Positions 9,161 to 17,698 are shown, numbered from the stretch's first letter. The stretch is DNA of 64,000 bases from Segatella hominis (GCF_019249725.2 NZ_CP137559.1:1983501-2047500); one strand, 5' to 3'. Notes: generated by a model from the letters alone, not told the origin. A program made the numbers and translations.

Positions 9161-9203
9161 CTCTTCACTTCTCATTTCTCACTTCTCATTTCTCATTTCT
9201 CAA
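9161..9203. repeat. Heptamer tract TTTCTCA/CTTCTCA
   Basis: About five imperfect copies of a 7-base unit (CTTCTCA or TTTCTCA) lie in the short gap between the AraC gene and rsgA and touch the rsgA stop codon. Related tracts occur at 12961-13003, 18375-18401 and 58232-58254. Confidence 0.7.
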
Positions 9204-10132
9204 AACGCCTCACGATACTTGTTCTCGTCCTTGTCTTCGAGCATGGACAAGTAGCTCTGGTATCGGCTGGCGGCAATGAAGTGTTCTTCCACCGCCTTGA
9301 TGACAGCACAACCCGGTTCGTGGGTATGCGTACAGTTGGAAAAACGACAGTCCTTGGAGAAATGGAAGATTTCCTTAAAATAACTGGTCAGTTCCTCTTT
9401 CTCGATATCAAACGTACCGAAGCCCTTGATTCCCGGAGTATCTATCAGATAACCACCTCCAGGCAGTTCAATCATCTCACTGAATGTGGTGGTGTGCATA
9501 CCCGTATTGTGCGCATCGCTGATTTCTGCAGTACGCTGGGAAGCATGAGGAATCAGGCGGTTGATGAGCGTTGACTTCCCCACACCACTATTGCCGCTCA
9601 GGAGAGAAATCTTGTCTTTCAGGATAGGGAACAACTGTTCCACACCCTCTCCCGTTTCGGCAGAGATCTCAACACACTTGTAGTCCACGGTCTCATAGAG
9701 CGTACACATCATCTTCTCATAATGCAATTCCTCTTCAGAGAGAAGGTCGTGCTTATTAAACACGAGGATGACCGGCACGCTATAAGCCTCGGCACTGGCC
9801 AAGAATCTATCAATAAAAGTGGTGGAAGTCTGCGGATAGTTGACAGTAACCACCAACAAAGCCTGATCGACGTTGGCGGCGAGGATATGACTCTGTTTAC
9901 TGAGATTAGGCGACTTTCGGATAATATAATTACGCCTATCCTCAATAGCAGAAATAAAAGCCGTACCTTCCTGATTGGTGATAATTTCCACATGGTCGCC
10001 CACAGCCACAGGATTGGTGCTGCGGATGCCCTTCAATCTGAAATTACCCTTGATTTTACTTTCAATAAGCTGGCCATCGTCAGTTTTGACGGTGTACCAG
10101 CTTCCTGTATTTTTGATGACTAGTCCTTTCAT
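9200..10132 (-). CDS. rsgA: Ribosome small-subunit-dependent GTPase A
   Basis: The protein is 310 aa with the circularly permuted G-motif order of RsgA/YjeQ. An N-terminal OB fold (residues ~1-70) is followed by G4 NKHD (~125), G1 [12 protein letters not shown] (~180-191), G3 DTPG (~230), and a C-terminal zinc finger [14 protein letters not shown]. The protein checks late 30S maturation and releases RbfA with GTP hydrolysis. The gene sits in a run of translation-related genes (rsmA, frr) on the same strand, consistent with growth-linked expression. Confidence 0.95.
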   Translation of the reverse strand: MKGLVIKNTGSWYTVKTDDGQLIESKIKGNFRLKGIRSTNPVAVGDHVEIITNQEGTAFISAIEDRRNYIIRKSPNLSKQSHILAANVDQALLVVTVNYPQTSTTFIDRFLASAEAYSVPVILVFNKHDLLSEEELHYEKMMCTLYETVDYKCVEISAETGEGVEQLFPILKDKISLLSGNSGVGKSTLINRLIPHASQRTAEISDAHNTGMHTTTFSEMIELPGGGYLIDTPGIKGFGTFDIEKEELTSYFKEIFHFSKDCRFSNCTHTHEPGCAVIKAVEEHFIAASRYQSYLSMLEDKDENKYREAF

Positions 10133-10171
10133 CTACTCACTGCAATAATGATTGTCAAAGAGTCAGTAAGA

Positions 10172-10732
10172 CTATACGGTCATGATTTCTTTTTCCTTCT
10201 CAGCCATCAGTGCTTCAAGCTGCTTGATGTATTTATCGTGCAATTTCTGCAACTCGTTCTCAGCGTCCTTCTCCAAATCCTCAGAAAGGCCGTCCTTGAT
10301 AGCCTTCTTCAGTTTGTCCTTGATTTCGCTACGCACATTGCGCACCTCCACCTTAGCCTTCTCAGCAATCTTGCCACACTGCTTCACGAGTTCCTTACGG
10401 CGCTCACCAGTTGGCTGAGGAATACCCAGGCGCACGATTTCACCATTGTTTTCAGGAGTGATACCCACACCACTATCCATAATAGCCTTTTCGATATCTT
10501 TGATGGCCTTCTTGTCCCAAGGGCGGATAGCGATGGTACGGGCATCAGGAGTGGTAATATTAGCCACCTGATTGAGCGGTACCATACTGCCATAGCTGTT
10601 GACTCTTACACCATCGAGGATAGCCACATTGGCACGTCCTGCACGAATATGAGAGAGCTCCTCTGCGAGATACATCGCTGCCATCTCCATACGCTCACCT
10701 GCTGAACTCAAAGTTTCTTTTACGTCTATCAT
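10172..10732 (-). CDS. frr: Ribosome recycling factor
   Basis: The protein is 186 aa, the normal RRF length. Family signatures include HIRAGRANVAILDGV (residues ~29-43), YGSMVPLNQVANI, and a helical C-terminal half ending in KQLEALMAEKEKEIM. With EF-G, RRF splits post-termination ribosomes. rsgA follows 39 bases downstream on the same strand; rsmA lies upstream after 114 bases. Confidence 0.97.
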   Translation of the reverse strand: MIDVKETLSSAGERMEMAAMYLAEELSHIRAGRANVAILDGVRVNSYGSMVPLNQVANITTPDARTIAIRPWDKKAIKDIEKAIMDSGVGITPENNGEIVRLGIPQPTGERRKELVKQCGKIAEKAKVEVRNVRSEIKDKLKKAIKDGLSEDLEKDAENELQKLHDKYIKQLEALMAEKEKEIMTV

Positions 10733-10803
10733 AATTCTTTATTTTATTACTTGTTATTGTTAGTTTCTATTTCTTTTCTGCCCGTAGGACTTCTTTTCCG
10801 CCA

Positions 10804-10811
10804 CAAAAATA
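10804..10811 (-). promoter_or_regulatory. Possible -7 box for frr-rsgA unit
   Basis: TATTTTTG on the minus strand fits TAnnTTTG about 70 bases upstream of frr. No matching -33 TTTG is seen, so the support is weak. Confidence 0.35.
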
Positions 10812-10846
10812 GGCATTTCTTATCAATTAGCCAAATTATCAGCTAA

Positions 10847-11656
10847 TTATTTTGCGCTTTCCAGGCGTTTCAGTTCCTCATCCACATAGTTGGTGAGTTC
10901 CACAAACTGCTGGATAGTGAGCTGTTCCGGGCGCTTGGTCATGATGTCTGTGGTATAGAAATCCTCACGTGGAGTCATTCCTGGGAACATCTGTTTCAGA
11001 CTGACGCGGAGCATTTTCCTACGCTGGTTGAACACGGTCTTGACGAGGCGCTTGAAGAGTTTTTCATCACAGCCCAATTCCTTCACATCATTGCGGGTCA
11101 TTCTGATGACAGCACTCTTCACCTTTGGAGGCGGATTGAACACGCCCTCATCCACTGTGAAGAGATACTCCACATCATACCAAGCCTGTATCAGGACACT
11201 TAGGATGCCATACGCCTTGTTTCCCGGTTCTGAAGCAATGCGCAAAGCCACCTCTCGCTGAATCATACCCGTACAGCATGGAATGAGTTCCTTGTAGTCG
11301 AGCATCTTGAAGAAAATCTGAGAGGAAATATCATAAGGATAGTTGCCAGTAAGCACAAACTGCTCTCCGTCAAAAATCCGGTTGAGATCCATGCGCAGGA
11401 AATCCTCACCGATGATACGATCCTGGAGCTGAGGGAAATTCTCATGCAGATAAGCCACCGATTCAGAGTCGATTTCTACTGCCTTTACCAGACGAGGTTT
11501 CTCCACAAGATACTGGGTAAGAACGCCCATGCCAGGACCTATTTCCAGCACAGGAATATCAGGACAAGCATCCACCGTATCGGCAATACGCTTAGCTATA
11601 TTCAGGTCGGTCAAGAAATGCTGACCGAGATTTTTCTTTGGTTTAACCGCTTTCAT
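10847..11656 (-). CDS. rsmA: 16S rRNA dimethyladenosine transferase RsmA (KsgA)
   Basis: The protein is 269 aa. The N-terminus KPKKNLGQHFLTD is the RsmA signature, followed by the SAM loop VLEIGPGMGVLTQYL (~35-49), the catalytic GNYPYDISSQI (NPPY-type, ~108-118) and the C-terminal helical domain with FNQRRKMLR. It dimethylates A1518 and A1519 of 16S rRNA, a late 30S assembly step. It is the first gene of the minus-strand rsmA-frr-rsgA run. Confidence 0.96.
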   Translation of the reverse strand: MKAVKPKKNLGQHFLTDLNIAKRIADTVDACPDIPVLEIGPGMGVLTQYLVEKPRLVKAVEIDSESVAYLHENFPQLQDRIIGEDFLRMDLNRIFDGEQFVLTGNYPYDISSQIFFKMLDYKELIPCCTGMIQREVALRIASEPGNKAYGILSVLIQAWYDVEYLFTVDEGVFNPPPKVKSAVIRMTRNDVKELGCDEKLFKRLVKTVFNQRRKMLRVSLKQMFPGMTPREDFYTTDIMTKRPEQLTIQQFVELTNYVDEELKRLESAK

Positions 11657-11740
11657 GCTAATTTATAAGTTGTTTTCAAGAAGTGATGCGTCTCATTCCT
11701 TTTTCGACCATGCAATGCGACAAATCACCCAATAATTCTG

Positions 11741-11748
11741 CAAATTTA
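11741..11748 (-). promoter_or_regulatory. -7 box for rsmA
   Basis: TAAATTTG on the minus strand fits TAnnTTTG about 85 bases upstream of rsmA. No clear TTTG is present at the -33 distance. Confidence 0.45.
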
Positions 11749-11942
11749 CTATTTTTTTTTGATATTCATGCAGTTAACTCTGTTAAATTATCAACTTTTC
11801 ACAAAATCAGTATCAGAACAGACGGCGCTGGAAGCCAAGATTCATGCAGTAGGAAAGTGCTTCTGATGTTTATTTATGCTAAAAATAATCACTTACATGC
11901 TAAAAAGTAATGTTTTTCATTCGCTATTGCAGATAAAAATCG

Positions 11943-11950
11943 TACCTTTG
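11943..11950 (+). promoter_or_regulatory. -7 box almost touching the flippase start codon
   Basis: TACCTTTG ends 8 bases before the ATG at 11959, so the transcript would have a 5' UTR of only about five bases or less. No TTTG is found at the usual -33 distance. Confidence 0.6.
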
Positions 11951-11958
11951 CACCAACT

Positions 11959-12957
11959 ATGAATATCAAGAAGACGATAAACAATATATTGAAGGTGGGT
12001 TGGTCACTCCTCTTGGGAGGTGCTATCCTCTACTGGATGTACCGTGGATTCGATTTCCAGCAGGTGAAAGACATCCTGCTGCACAAGATGAACTGGACCT
12101 GGATGCTCCTTTCATTCCCGTTCGGTATCTTGGCTCAGACCTTCCGTGGTTGGAGATGGAAACAGACACTCGACCCCATTGGAGAGCACCCTCGAAATAG
12201 TGTCAGCGTCAACTCCATTTTCATGAGTTATGCCCTAAGTCTGCTGGTGCCTCGCATTGGAGAGTTTGCCCGCTGCGGTGTACTGAAACGCTGGGAGGGA
12301 ATTTCATTCCCCAAGTCCTTGGGTACCGTGGTAACAGAGCGCATCATCGACTCTCTGTTGGTATTACTCATTACCGGTTGTGTCTTTCTCCTGCAGATAC
12401 CGGTGTTCCTCAATTTCTTCGACAAGACAGGCACCAGTATGGAAAGTATTCTGCACCAGTTTACTGCCACGGGATACATCGTTACTGCCATTTGCGGCAT
12501 AGCCATCCTCATCCTGTTACATTTCCTGCTCAAGAAACTTTCTATATATAATAAGGTGAAAGCCACCCTTCAGGGACTCTGGCAGGGAGTTGCATCGCTC
12601 AAGGACGTCAGGAACGTACCGCTTTTCATCGGTTTCACCTTGGGCATCTGGCTCTGCTATTTCCTGCACTATTTCCTCACCTTCCAATGCTTTGAGGCAA
12701 CCAGTCATCTCAGCGTGATGTGCGGACTGGTGACTTTCATCATCGGCAGTATCGCCGTAGTTGTGCCTACTCCGAACGGAGCAGGACCTTGGCATTTTGC
12801 CGTGAAGACGATGCTCATTCTCTATGGCATTTCATCAAACGATGCCTTGTTCTTCGTGCTGATTGTCCACTCCATCCAGACTCTGCTCGTCATCCTGCTG
12901 GGCATCTATGCATGGATTTCGCTCTCGTTCACGGATAAGAAAATGAGAAAGATATAA
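11959..12957 (+). CDS. Lysylphosphatidylglycerol synthetase-like / UPF0104 flippase-like membrane protein
   Basis: The protein is 332 aa with about eight predicted membrane segments. Family features are the N-terminal WMYRGFDFQQV region, RGWRWKQTL at the end of the second helix, LVPRIGEFARCGVLKRWEG (~90-108) and VPTPNGAGPWHFAVK (~270-284). These match the LPG synthase transmembrane domain (PF03706), which in this stand-alone form is thought to move lipid-linked substrates across the inner membrane. No catalytic aminoacyl-transfer domain is attached, so lysyl-lipid synthesis is not implied. pepD follows after 58 bases and could be co-transcribed. Confidence 0.8.
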   Translation: MNIKKTINNILKVGWSLLLGGAILYWMYRGFDFQQVKDILLHKMNWTWMLLSFPFGILAQTFRGWRWKQTLDPIGEHPRNSVSVNSIFMSYALSLLVPRIGEFARCGVLKRWEGISFPKSLGTVVTERIIDSLLVLLITGCVFLLQIPVFLNFFDKTGTSMESILHQFTATGYIVTAICGIAILILLHFLLKKLSIYNKVKATLQGLWQGVASLKDVRNVPLFIGFTLGIWLCYFLHYFLTFQCFEATSHLSVMCGLVTFIIGSIAVVVPTPNGAGPWHFAVKTMLILYGISSNDALFFVLIVHSIQTLLVILLGIYAWISLSFTDKKMRKI

Positions 12958-13015
12958 AAACCATTTCTCATTTCTAATTTCTAATTAAAAAACATTTCTA
13001 ATTAAATAAAGTATT

Positions 13016-14479
13016 ATGGCTGAAATTAAGAATCTGAACCCAGTAGAAATCTGGCGTAACTTCGACAAATTGACACAAGTTCCACGTCCATCAGGACATT
13101 TGGAGAAAATTCAGGCTTACTTGCTCAACTGGGCAAAGGAAGCTGGTGTAGAGGCTTTCCTGGACCCTGCAGGCAACATCGTGATGCGCAAACCTGCAAC
13201 TCCTGGTATGGAGAACCGCAAGGGGGTTATCCTGCAGGCGCACATGGATATGGTGCCTCAGAAAGCAAAAGACAGCAAGCACAATTTTGAAACCGATCCT
13301 ATCGAGACTATCATCGATGGCGACTGGGTTCATGCCAACCGTACTACCCTCGGTAGCGACGACGGTCTGGGCGTGGCTACTATCATGGCTGTCATGGAGG
13401 CTAAAGACTTGCAGCACGGTCCGGTAGAGGGTCTCATCACACGCGATGAAGAGACTGGTATGTTTGGTGCCAACGAACTCCCTGAAGGAGAACTGAACGG
13501 CGACATCCTGCTCAATCTCGATACTGAGGTTTGGGGTGAATTCGTCATCGGTAGTGCAGGTGGTATTGATATTACTGCAACCCTCGACTACAAGGAAGTA
13601 GAAACCGACCAGGAAGATGCTGCTGTCAAGGTAACCTTGAAGGGTTTGAAGGGCGGTCACTCTGGTATCGAAATCTGCGAAGGTCGTGCCAACGCCAACA
13701 AATGCATGGTTCGTTTCGTACGTGAAGCCATTGCCGAACTCGACGCTCGTCTTGCTTCCTGGAACGGAGGTAATATGCGCAATGCCATCCCATTCGAAGC
13801 AGAGGTTGTACTCACCTTGCCAAAGGAGAACGTAGAGGCACTCCAGGACTTGGTAGCAGACTGGAAGGAAGAGCTCCAGGATGAATTCAAGGGAATCGAG
13901 AACATCGAAAAGATAGAATTCTTCACAGAGAACGTAGAGACTCCTAAGATGGAAGTACCACAGGAGATACAGGACAATCTCGTAGATGCCATCTATGCTT
14001 GCCACGACGGCGTACTGCGCATGGCTCCATCTATGCCAGAAATCGTAGAAACCTCATCCAACCTTGCCATCGTAGAGATCGGCGAAGGAAAGGCAGCCAT
14101 CAAGATTCTCGCCCGTTCATCACACGAAGGTTACAAGGCTTACATCGCCACCATGTTTGAGAGCTGCTTCTCTATGGCAGGCATGAAGGTGGAATTCAGC
14201 GGCAGCTATGGCGGTTGGAATCCAAACCCAGACAGTGACATTCTGAAGCATGTACTCAAGGTATATAAGGAGCAGAACGGCGAAGACGGCAAGGTGCAGG
14301 CAGTTCATGCCGGATTGGAGTGCTCTATCATCTTGGGCAAATATCCACACCTCGATGTCGTTTCCTTCGGTCCTACCCTCTGCAGCCCTCACACCCAGTT
14401 TGAGCGTTGCCAGATCAGTTGCGTAGCACCATTCTGGAATCTCATGAAGCAGTTGCTTGCCGAGATTCCAACCAAATAA
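13016..14479 (+). CDS. pepD: Aminoacyl-histidine dipeptidase (peptidase M20)
   Basis: The protein is 487 aa, as usual for PepD. Metal and catalytic motifs are QAHMDMVPQK (~79-88; His and Asp), LGSDDGLGVA (~118; bridging Asp), TRDEETGMFGA (~145; catalytic Glu pair) and NLDTEVWGE (~172). A lid/dimerisation domain runs from ~205 to ~380 with GHSGIEI. The enzyme removes an N-terminal residue from Xaa-His and other dipeptides in the cytoplasm, with zinc. A strong terminator follows. Confidence 0.93.
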   Translation: MAEIKNLNPVEIWRNFDKLTQVPRPSGHLEKIQAYLLNWAKEAGVEAFLDPAGNIVMRKPATPGMENRKGVILQAHMDMVPQKAKDSKHNFETDPIETIIDGDWVHANRTTLGSDDGLGVATIMAVMEAKDLQHGPVEGLITRDEETGMFGANELPEGELNGDILLNLDTEVWGEFVIGSAGGIDITATLDYKEVETDQEDAAVKVTLKGLKGGHSGIEICEGRANANKCMVRFVREAIAELDARLASWNGGNMRNAIPFEAEVVLTLPKENVEALQDLVADWKEELQDEFKGIENIEKIEFFTENVETPKMEVPQEIQDNLVDAIYACHDGVLRMAPSMPEIVETSSNLAIVEIGEGKAAIKILARSSHEGYKAYIATMFESCFSMAGMKVEFSGSYGGWNPNPDSDILKHVLKVYKEQNGEDGKVQAVHAGLECSIILGKYPHLDVVSFGPTLCSPHTQFERCQISCVAPFWNLMKQLLAEIPTK

Positions 14480-14503
14480 ATTACAAAAAGGTTAAAATAT
14501 AGG

Positions 14504-14534
14504 GCCGGGAAGAAAATTCCCGGCTTTATTTTTG
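14504..14534 (+). terminator. pepD terminator
   Basis: GCCGGGAA (14504-14511) pairs with TTCCCGGC (14517-14524) around a 5-base loop, followed by TTTATTTTT. Confidence 0.9.
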
Positions 14535-14562
14535 CCATTTTGGTTTATTTTAGTTACCTTTG
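14531..14562 (+). promoter_or_regulatory. corA promoter
   Basis: TTTG (14531-14534), 20 bases, TACCTTTG (14555-14562); a full consensus match. Transcription should start near 14567-14569, giving a ~155-base leader before corA. Confidence 0.8.
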
Positions 14563-14588
14563 CAGCCGAAATTTTAAATATCAAACAG

Positions 14589-14627
14589 ATGGACGATTAT
14601 CACGCGGACAACAACAATGAATTGTAG
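14589..14627 (+). CDS. Candidate 12-residue acidic leader peptide upstream of corA
   Basis: ATG at 14589 opens a 12-codon frame, MDDYHADNNNEL, ending in TAG at 14625-14627. It is the first ATG of the predicted corA transcript, about 20 bases from the likely start of transcription. Four of the twelve residues are acidic and two stand directly after the initiator. In E. coli, acid- or proline-rich N-terminal nascent chains destabilise the ribosome at low Mg2+ and control the Mg2+ transporter gene mgtA through its leader. A similar role here is an inference from position and composition, not a homology call. Translation has not been shown. Confidence 0.4.
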   Translation: MDDYHADNNNEL

Positions 14628-14630
14628 GCG

Positions 14631-14717
14631 TGGAGATTCAGCAGAAAGAAACCCATTCACCGCTTTGGGGGCATAGCTAATCTCCATACCCCAAACTTTT
14701 ATTTTTTGGAGATTAGC
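14631..14717 (+). promoter_or_regulatory. corA leader with mutually exclusive hairpins
   Basis: GCTAATCTCCA (14676-14686) pairs perfectly with TGGAGATTAGC (14707-14717), ending 4 bases before the corA ATG. The same left arm, AATCTCCA (14679-14686), can instead pair with TGGAGATT (14631-14638) just after the leader-peptide stop. TTTGGGG (14664-14670) can pair with CCCCAAA (14689-14695), which together with the upstream pairing would form a pseudoknot-like fold. No T tract follows the downstream hairpin, so control of translation start is more likely than termination. It matches no riboswitch class I can name. Confidence 0.5.
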
Positions 14718-14721
14718 AACA

Positions 14722-15648
14722 ATGAGAACATATTGGAATACAGAGAATCATCTGAAGGCTATCAATGAATGGCAGCCTAACTGCTGGATACAAGTAACTT
14801 GTCCAACCGACGAAGACCAGCGCTTGCTGGAAGACGAATTCAAAATCCCTGATTATTTCCTCTCGGACATCAGTGATACCGATGAGCGTGCCCGCTACGA
14901 ATACGACGATGGCTGGATGCTCATCATCCTCCGTATTCCTTATGTCAAGGAAATCAGAAGCCGCACGCCTTATACTACCGTGCCATTGGGTATCATCCAC
15001 AAGCGGGATGTCACCATCACCGTCTGCTATTACGAAACCAACATGATGATTGATTTCGTGAGTTTCCAGCAGAAGCGAGGCGAAGGCTTCACCGACTATG
15101 TGGACATGATTTTCCGTCTCTTCCTTTCCTCTGCCGTATGGTATCTGAAGCGACTCAAGCAGATTAACTCGCTCATCGAGAAAGCCAAGCGCAACCTGGA
15201 TCATGGCGTCAACAATGAAAGCCTGATCGGTCTGTCACGTCTGCAAGATTCCCTCACCTATTTCATTACCTCCATCCGAGGCAATGAAAACCTGCTGTCT
15301 AAACTGAAATTCAAACTCCAGGTGGATGAGTTGGATGCCGACCTGATTGAGGACGTCAACATCGAGATGACCCAGGCGCGAGAAACCACCAATATCTACT
15401 CAGATATTCTGGAATCCACGATGGACACCTATTCCAGCATCATCAACAACAACATGAATACCACGATGCGTACCTTGACGTCCATCAGTATCGTCATGAT
15501 GTTGCCTACCCTGATTTCATCCTTCTTCGGAATGAACCTCATCAACGGTATGGAAAACAGTTCCATCGGCTTTGGCATCGCCATCCTTATCTCTATCGTC
15601 GTATCTGGATTGACGTGGGGATTCTTACGCTATAAGCGCTTGCTCTAA
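14722..15648 (+). CDS. corA: CorA-family Mg2+/divalent cation transporter
   Basis: The protein is 308 aa. The N-terminal ~240 residues form the cytoplasmic alpha/beta and long-helix funnel (VTCPTDEDQRLLEDEFKIP early; RLQDSLTYFITSIRGNENLL in the long helix). Two C-terminal membrane helices (~252-272 and ~283-302) flank the diagnostic loop FFGMNL with the GMN selectivity motif, here GMNLINGMEN. CorA pentamers carry Mg2+ (also Co2+ and Ni2+) into the cell. The leader ahead of it contains a candidate peptide ORF and competing hairpins, suggesting post-transcriptional control. Confidence 0.92.
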   Translation: MRTYWNTENHLKAINEWQPNCWIQVTCPTDEDQRLLEDEFKIPDYFLSDISDTDERARYEYDDGWMLIILRIPYVKEIRSRTPYTTVPLGIIHKRDVTITVCYYETNMMIDFVSFQQKRGEGFTDYVDMIFRLFLSSAVWYLKRLKQINSLIEKAKRNLDHGVNNESLIGLSRLQDSLTYFITSIRGNENLLSKLKFKLQVDELDADLIEDVNIEMTQARETTNIYSDILESTMDTYSSIINNNMNTTMRTLTSISIVMMLPTLISSFFGMNLINGMENSSIGFGIAILISIVVSGLTWGFLRYKRLL

Positions 15649-15726
15649 GGGGAAGCCAAGTGCCGCATAGCGCATGGACAGCGCCAGAAGAACACAAGAA
15701 GTCAGAAAATAATGATAAAAAAATAT

Positions 15727-15783
15727 AAAAAAGCGAGGATAAAAGCAAAAATAAAAAATAAAATTAGGATTTTTCGCTTTTTT
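15727..15783 (+). terminator. Weak terminator after corA
   Basis: AAAAAAGCGA (15727-15736) can pair with TCGCTTTTTT (15774-15783). The loop is long (37 bases) and A-rich, so the hairpin is only moderately convincing. Confidence 0.35.
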
Positions 15784-15787
15784 TACT

Positions 15788-15795
15788 TAAGTTTG
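15788..15795 (+). promoter_or_regulatory. -7 box for DUF349 gene
   Basis: TAAGTTTG fits TAnnTTTG 80 bases upstream of the DUF349 start. It overlaps the end of the T-rich corA 3' hairpin; no TTTG is at the -33 distance. Confidence 0.5.
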
Positions 15796-15816
15796 CAAAA
15801 TTATTGTGTGTGTATG

Positions 15817-15844
15817 TGGCAGATAGCGGCACCGTTATCTGCCA
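15817..15844 (+). promoter_or_regulatory. 28-base near-palindrome in DUF349 5' UTR
   Basis: TGGCAGATA (15817-15825) and TATCTGCCA (15836-15844) are perfect arms, and the inner GCGG/CCGT extends the stem with one G-T pair. It lies just downstream of the likely transcription start. It could be an operator for a dimeric regulator or a 5' stabilising hairpin. Confidence 0.5.
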
Positions 15845-15875
15845 AGAAATCGAATCATAAACTAAATACAGTGAA

Positions 15876-17636
15876 ATGATGGACTCTCAAGAAAATGCCC
15901 TTTTACAGGGAACCATGGAAGAACCTGCCAAGAAGGCGTATGCCACCAAGCAGGAAGTGCTCGAAAGAGTGAAAGAAATCGCTCGCAGTGCCGAAGCTCC
16001 TAACAAGGAAGAGCTCGACCATCTGAAGACAACTTTCTACAAGATTCACCTCGCAGAACGAGATGCTCAAACTAAGGAGTATTTAGAAAAAGGTGGTGAC
16101 CCGGAAAAATTCGTACTTCTACCTGATGACACAGAAGAAGCCTTCAAGGCTGAAATGCAGATCATCAAGGAAAAACGCGCCAAGATCTTCTTGGAGCAAG
16201 AAGAGGAAAAGCAGGAAAATTTAGCAAAAAAACTTGAGATTATTGAAAAGATCAAGGCAATGGCTACCTCTCCTGAGGAAGCTAACCAATCATATAATGA
16301 CTTCAAGACCCTGCAGCAGGAATGGAAAGATATCAAGGCCGTGCCTGCCGACAAGGCGAATGAGCTGTGGCGCAACTACCAGCTCTACGTGGAGCAGTTC
16401 TACGACCTCCTGAAACTCAACAGTGAGGCACGCGAATATGACTTCAAGAAAAACCTCGAGGCAAAGACTGCGCTCTGCGAAGCTGCCGAAAAACTCGATG
16501 AGGAAGAGGATGTCATCTCTGCCTTCCATCAGTTGCAGGACTTGCACCAGCAGTACCGTGAAATCGGTCCTGTTGCCAAGGAATTGCGCGAGCAAATCTG
16601 GAGCCGATTCAAGGCTGCCAGCACCGTGATTAACAAGAAGCATCAGCAGTACTTTGAGGATATCCGCGCTAAGGAAGAGAAGAATCTCGAACTGAAGACG
16701 GCACTTTGCGAGAAGTTGGAGGCTATCGACCTGGATGCCATCAAGACCGCTGCACAGTGGGAGGCTACTACCAAGGAGGTAATCGCTATGCAACAGGAAT
16801 GGCGTGAAATCGGTTTTGCTCCTCAGAAAATGAATGTGAAGATCTTTGAGCGCTTCCGCACCATCAATGATGTATTCTTCAGCAAGAAAGCTGAGTTCTT
16901 CAAGGAACTGAAATCGCAATATTCCAGCAATTTGGAAAAGAAGCAGGAACTCGTCAAGAAGGCACAGCAACTTGCTGATAGCACAGACTGGAAGAAGACG
17001 GGCGACAAAATTATTGCGCTGCAGAAAGAATGGAAGACCGTGGGCGTTGTGCCTCGCAAACAGGGTGAACTGCTCTGGAAGGACTTCCTCGATGCTTGCA
17101 ACAAATTCTTCGAGGCTCGCAACAAGGCTAATGCGGGCACCAGAAACACGGAGCACAGCAACTTGGCGAAGAAGCGCGAAGTAGTGGCTAAACTGAAGGA
17201 CTTGCTCGAAAACCCTGTAGAGAACGTGCAGCAGGCACTGCAGAAGCTGACAGAGGAATATAACTCCATCGGTCATGTGCCTTTCAAGGAAAAGGACAAT
17301 ATCTACAAGGAGTATCACGAAGTGCTCGACAAGATCTATAAGGACTTGCACATCAGCAATGCCAAGCGCCGTCTCGACAATTTCAAGAACAATCTGAAGA
17401 ATGTGGCCGAGAAGGGTTCTGATGCCTTGGACAATGAGCGTGGACGACTCTTGCGCCGCTACGACCAGTTGCGCAATGATATCACAACCTATGAGAACAA
17501 CCTCGGCTTCCTCAATGCTGCCAGCAAGAAGGGCAACAGTCTCGTAGAGGAAATGAACCGCAAGGTGCAGAAGCTCAAGGATGATCTCGAACTGGTAAAA
17601 AAGAAGATCAAGGCTATTGATGCAGAAAACAAGTAA
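15876..17636 (+). CDS. DUF349 repeat protein
   Basis: The protein is 586 aa, highly charged and almost all helical. It carries about five DUF349 repeats of ~65-70 residues, each ending in a W-(R/K)-x-(I/V)-G-x-(V/A)-P/A-type turn. Visible examples are QQEWKDIKAVPADKANELW, QQYREIGPVAKELREQIW, QQEWREIGFAPQKMNVKIF and QKEWKTVGVVPRKQGELLW, with a less typical IGHVPFKEKDNIY. DUF349 proteins are widespread in bacteria with no settled function. It is probably cytoplasmic; I see no signal peptide. ATG at 15879 is an equally possible start. It is transcribed alone and ended by a large hairpin. Confidence 0.85.
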   Translation: MMDSQENALLQGTMEEPAKKAYATKQEVLERVKEIARSAEAPNKEELDHLKTTFYKIHLAERDAQTKEYLEKGGDPEKFVLLPDDTEEAFKAEMQIIKEKRAKIFLEQEEEKQENLAKKLEIIEKIKAMATSPEEANQSYNDFKTLQQEWKDIKAVPADKANELWRNYQLYVEQFYDLLKLNSEAREYDFKKNLEAKTALCEAAEKLDEEEDVISAFHQLQDLHQQYREIGPVAKELREQIWSRFKAASTVINKKHQQYFEDIRAKEEKNLELKTALCEKLEAIDLDAIKTAAQWEATTKEVIAMQQEWREIGFAPQKMNVKIFERFRTINDVFFSKKAEFFKELKSQYSSNLEKKQELVKKAQQLADSTDWKKTGDKIIALQKEWKTVGVVPRKQGELLWKDFLDACNKFFEARNKANAGTRNTEHSNLAKKREVVAKLKDLLENPVENVQQALQKLTEEYNSIGHVPFKEKDNIYKEYHEVLDKIYKDLHISNAKRRLDNFKNNLKNVAEKGSDALDNERGRLLRRYDQLRNDITTYENNLGFLNAASKKGNSLVEEMNRKVQKLKDDLELVKKKIKAIDAENK

Positions 17637-17698
17637 AATATATAGCCCCACAGATCTCACGGACTTTACATAGGTCTTACATAGACCGATGAAAATTT

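Noticed and set aside
13091..14005. 304-codon minus-strand frame
   Set aside because: It is antisense to pepD, whose metal-binding motifs are intact.
14676..14717. Intrinsic transcription terminator ahead of corA
   Set aside because: The stem is followed by AACAATGAG, not a T tract, so translation control is more plausible.
16290..17660. 456-codon open frame on the minus strand
   Set aside because: It is antisense to the well-supported DUF349 repeat gene; the opposite frame is open because of its Lys/Glu-rich codon use.
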